This document shows positions 31,522-33,697 of a stretch of DNA of 33,697 nt, piece by piece (the first letter of the stretch is position 1; each line of letters begins with the position of its first letter). The notes beneath the pieces were generated by a model. The model made no database searches and was not told the DNA's origin. It was given only the letters and a program-made list of their open reading frames with translations. The stretch is from NCBI RefSeq assembly GCF_003514505.1, contig NZ_DOPX01000005.1, positions 1 to 33,697 on the forward strand, in the 5' to 3' direction. The stretch comes from Proteiniclasticum sp. Its GTDB lineage: Bacteria; Bacillota; Clostridia; Clostridiales; Clostridiaceae. The translations under genes were made by a program, and so were the position numbers.

Positions 31522-32187
31522 CTAGAAGGAGCGCTTCTCATAGCCTTTTAAGGAGAACAGGACAGAAGCGCCCTGCACGATGCTCCATACAAGAAAAGCA
31601 AAAAGAAGCACAAGACCAAAAGACTCCCGGAAGAAAGTCTCAGCATTCAGAAGAAAAGAATGTGGCACCTTATCGAGAAAACCAGACAAAACCACAAAGA
31701 CTCCGCCAAGGAGCATAAAAGGCAGGTACGAAACCGTCTTGGCTTTCATATAGCCCAGCTTGAAAAAAAGCGGAAACTGAAAAGCCTGCATCAGACTGAA
31801 GATCAAGAACAGCCCCAGCAGCATCGCCACTGCTTCTTTAAACTCAAAAGGCAGTGACAGCAAAAGAGATAATAAGAAGGACAAAAGCAGACCAAAAAGG
31901 ATACCGATGAGATTCATGGAAAAAGCCCACAGATATCTTCCTAGAACCACTTCCTTTCTGGTAAGTCCAAGAATCCGATAAAGAGGATCTATGCCGTTCT
32001 GCTCCCCCACCGCAAAAGGATAACTCAGATAAATGGTGACAAAGACGCTGACAATGGACAGTGGAATCAGAGTGTTCTTGTTGACAAAGGCGAGAAAAAA
32101 AGTGACACCCAGCACAATGAGCAGATTTTTCATCGTCAGATAAGGTTTTATGGTTTTATAGTCCAGCACTGCTACTTTAAGAATCAT
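31522..32187 (-). CDS. ABC-2-type transporter permease
   Basis: A 221-residue membrane protein with about six hydrophobic segments (for example LLIVLGVTFFLAFV, LLLSFLLSLLLSL, LMLLGGVFVVLSG-like). It resembles ABC-2 permeases of the small, poorly characterised type that pair with YtrB/BcrA-like ATPases. The ATG overlaps the ATPase stop as ATGA. The substrate is unknown; related operons respond to cell-wall antibiotics or export lipids or peptides. Confidence 0.82.
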   Translation of the reverse strand: MILKVAVLDYKTIKPYLTMKNLLIVLGVTFFLAFVNKNTLIPLSIVSVFVTIYLSYPFAVGEQNGIDPLYRILGLTRKEVVLGRYLWAFSMNLIGILFGLLLSFLLSLLLSLPFEFKEAVAMLLGLFLIFSLMQAFQFPLFFKLGYMKAKTVSYLPFMLLGGVFVVLSGFLDKVPHSFLLNAETFFRESFGLVLLFAFLVWSIVQGASVLFSLKGYEKRSF

Positions 32188-33041
32188 GACTTATTACCTC
32201 CCCTATGAAAGTAGATGATGAGTTCATCCAATGAGACAGGTTCTATAAGAACCCCTTTTGGAAGGTCCACAGCTTCTTCCTTCTTCACAAGTGCTTCAAA
32301 CCCCACACTGTTTTTCTTCAGTCCGATGAGATGGACATGGGATAGAAGAGGAAGATCAGAAAGGCCTCCTTTCAGAAGTCCATAGGCTTCCATCAGGTCT
32401 TCTTTAGGACCCGCATAAAGAATTTCTCCATGAAGAATGAACACAATATAATCTGCAATGGATTCCAAATCCTTTGTAATATGAGTAGAAAACAGCACAC
32501 TATGGTTTTCCTCAGATACAAACTCCTGCAAAAGTTCACAGATTTCTTCCCTTGCCACAGGGTCCAGACCACTGGTGGGCTCGTCAAGAATGAGTAGCTC
32601 TGCTCCATGGGATAAGGAAATGGAAACCGAGAGCTTCACTGTCATACCTCTGGACAGTTCCCGGACTTTCAAAGACTTGGCAATGCCAAACCTGTCCAGA
32701 AGGCTTTTGAATCTATCCCCATCCCAGGTGCTGTAAAAGGGCATCACCACATTCTCCACATCTTGGATGGTCCAGTCTTTCACAAGATACGGGGTATCCA
32801 TGACAACCCCTACCTTCTCCAAAGTGTTTTTGCCTTCATTCCTCTTTTCTCCCAAGAGCTCAATGGTGCCTCCATCAGGTTTTATAAAGGACAAAATGGA
32901 TTTGATGGTGGTGGTCTTTCCTGCACCATTGGGCCCGATAAATCCTGTGATATAGCCCTTGGGCACTTCAAAAGATACGCCTTTCAATGCAAAGGAAGGG
33001 TAGGTTTTTATAAGGTTTTCTACTTTTATCGCATTACTCAT
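32184..33041 (-). CDS. ABC transporter ATP-binding protein
   Basis: A 285-residue ATPase with Walker A GPNGAGKTT (about 36-44), signature LSRGM in place of LSGGQ, Walker B LLILDEPTSGLD and the switch His in FSTHI. After the roughly 215-residue core comes a C-terminal extension of about 70 residues typical of ABC-2 exporters. It overlaps the GntR gene by 8 nt and the permease by 4 nt. GGAGG lies 9 nt before the ATG. It powers the adjacent permease. Confidence 0.93.
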   Translation of the reverse strand: MSNAIKVENLIKTYPSFALKGVSFEVPKGYITGFIGPNGAGKTTTIKSILSFIKPDGGTIELLGEKRNEGKNTLEKVGVVMDTPYLVKDWTIQDVENVVMPFYSTWDGDRFKSLLDRFGIAKSLKVRELSRGMTVKLSVSISLSHGAELLILDEPTSGLDPVAREEICELLQEFVSEENHSVLFSTHITKDLESIADYIVFILHGEILYAGPKEDLMEAYGLLKGGLSDLPLLSHVHLIGLKKNSVGFEALVKKEEAVDLPKGVLIEPVSLDELIIYFHRGGNKS

Positions 33042-33417
33042 TCTTTTCCGCCTCCATTAACGTTTGAATGATCTCCATAAACTCCGTATCATCCAGATTC
33101 ATCTTCTCTTTGAGTGCCAGAGCTTCAAAAATCAGGTTCTCCATATTTCCCATGAGCTTTTCATAGACCAGCTCCTGATTCTTAGGCAACACATAGCAGC
33201 CCTTCCCTTGAACGTTCACCACATATCCTTCTTCCTCCAGATCCTTATAAGCTCTGGTGGTGGTAATGACGCTGACTTTCAGCTCCTTCGCCAGCTGCCG
33301 GATGGACGGAAGCTGTGTGTCTTCTCTCAGCTCATCGGAAAGAATGGCATCGATGATCTGCAGTTTGATCTGTTCATAGATCGGTACAGTAGACCGGTTT
33401 GATATGATGATTCTCAA
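33034..33417 (-). CDS. GntR-family regulator, YtrA type
   Basis: This 127-residue protein has a winged-helix domain (about 1-70: RIIISNRSTVPIYEQIKLQI then QLPSIRQLAKELKVSVITT and VQGKGCYVL) and a short helical dimerisation tail, as in the YtrA subfamily that represses its own ABC operon. An open frame extends nine codons upstream, but GGGGGAG 5 nt before TTG fixes the start at 33417 and restores the canonical N terminus. The next two genes are the ATPase and permease it probably controls. Confidence 0.9.
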   Translation of the reverse strand: MRIIISNRSTVPIYEQIKLQIIDAILSDELREDTQLPSIRQLAKELKVSVITTTRAYKDLEEEGYVVNVQGKGCYVLPKNQELVYEKLMGNMENLIFEALALKEKMNLDDTEFMEIIQTLMEAEKNE

Positions 33418-33433
33418 AGCTTCTCCCCCTTTC

Positions 33434-33455
33434 ACTATGTACACATATATACAGT
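33434..33455 (-). promoter_or_regulatory. Candidate YtrA-type operator
   Basis: Reading minus, the sequence carries imperfect dyad symmetry ACTGTATA/TACATAGT, with an inner TATGT-GT-ACATA. It overlaps the predicted transcription start of the GntR operon. Confidence 0.45.
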
Positions 33456-33479
33456 AATACCAGTATGAACTTTTGTCAA
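33451..33479 (-). promoter_or_regulatory. GntR-ABC operon promoter
   Basis: A perfect TTGACA (33474-33479) with TACTGT (33451-33456) at 17 nt. The weak -10 is typical of a repressed promoter. Confidence 0.5.
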
Positions 33480-33482
33480 TAG

Positions 33483-33517
33483 AAAAACCTCACTCCATAT
33501 TTTAAAGTGAGGTTTTT
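33483..33517 (-). terminator. Terminator of the decarboxylase gene
   Basis: AAAAACCTCACT and AGTGAGGTTTTT form a 12-bp stem with an 11-nt loop and T-runs on both sides. Reading minus, it ends the transcript of the partial gene and sits just before the GntR promoter. Confidence 0.8.
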
Positions 33518-33580
33518 TCTTATGAAAGTCAAACAGTAGGAGCCAAAGTAGAAACCGCTCCGGATGTTTGATTCTTTTCA

Positions 33581-33697
33581 CTACCCAAAGAAATTGAGAA
33601 GCACTCCGGCTGCAATGGCAGAGCCGATGACACCCGCCACATTGGGACCCATGGCATGCATGAGAAGGAAGTTTGATGGATCCTCTTCCTGGCCTAC
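33581..33697 (-). CDS. Sodium ion-translocating decarboxylase beta subunit, C-terminal fragment
   Basis: Only the last 38 residues lie in the window; the gene continues past the edge. The segment FLLMHAMGPNVAGVIGSAIA followed by AGVLLNFFG matches the C-terminal end of beta subunits of oxaloacetate, glutaconyl-CoA and methylmalonyl-CoA decarboxylases (OadB/GcdB/MmdB), which pump Na+ during decarboxylation. The class of decarboxylase cannot be decided from this part. Confidence 0.85.
   Translation of the reverse strand, partial: VGQEEDPSNFLLMHAMGPNVAGVIGSAIAAGVLLNFFG

Overview
The window looks like a chromosomal segment of an anaerobic, low-to-mid GC Firmicute, most likely Clostridia. Supporting signs are AGGAGG-type Shine-Dalgarno sites with frequent TTG starts, GatCAB amidotransferase, a PcrA/LigA pair, SigI/RsgI, tRNA genes with encoded CCA, a hemerythrin/DUF438 protein, a CoA-disulfide reductase-rhodanese fusion, and the end of a sodium-pumping decarboxylase beta subunit. 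I cannot name the genus from sequence alone. Almost everything from 1 to 27 kb is on the minus strand; a plus-strand block (LRR lipoprotein, sigI-rsgI, tetR) follows, and a minus-strand ABC operon closes the window.

Layout. 0.1-1.7 kb: DUF1858 + DUF438/hemerythrin/PAS operon behind a promoter with an FNR-like palindrome. 1.8-2.1 kb: small unknown gene. 2.2-4.3 kb: proBA. 4.4-7.1 kb: FAD oxidoreductase and a dicarboxylate/amino acid:cation symporter. 7.25-8.56 kb: 14 tRNA genes on one strand, with an intrinsic terminator before the last one. 8.8-12.3 kb: YczE-like membrane protein, then a tightly packed rph-rdgB-phosphodiesterase set and a HypE-like AIR synthase protein. 12.4-15.6 kb: gatCAB. 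15.7-20.4 kb: pcrA, ligA and a small membrane protein. 20.43-20.62 kb: an apparently unannotated small RNA with its own promoter, two C6-containing loops and a terminator. 20.7-22.9 kb: rsuA-like pseudouridine synthase and pgi. 22.9-26.45 kb: SprT-like protein and a reactive-sulfur module (rhodanese, CoADR-rhodanese, rhodanese, CstR-like repressor, then a second CstR-like repressor) with two 17-bp operator-like sites on its promoter. 26.5-28.5 kb: membrane-attached XRE regulator and LRR lipoprotein. 28.7-30.8 kb: sigI and rsgI, separated by a perfect 15-bp inverted repeat that buries the rsgI ribosome binding site. 30.8-33.5 kb: TetR regulator; GntR-ATPase-permease operon. 33.58 kb to end: partial decarboxylase beta subunit.

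How it works together. Most genes are housekeeping (proline synthesis, tRNA supply and charging, nucleotide clean-up, DNA repair, glycolysis). The accessory modules sense redox/NO-type stress (DUF438 operon), persulfides (CstR module), envelope or heat stress (SigI/RsgI) and small molecules (TetR, GntR-ABC). The three items most worth a second look are the C-loop small RNA at 20.4-20.6 kb, whose loops match G-rich ribosome binding sites of two genes in this same window, the occluded rsgI ribosome binding site, and the dual-operator CstR promoter.
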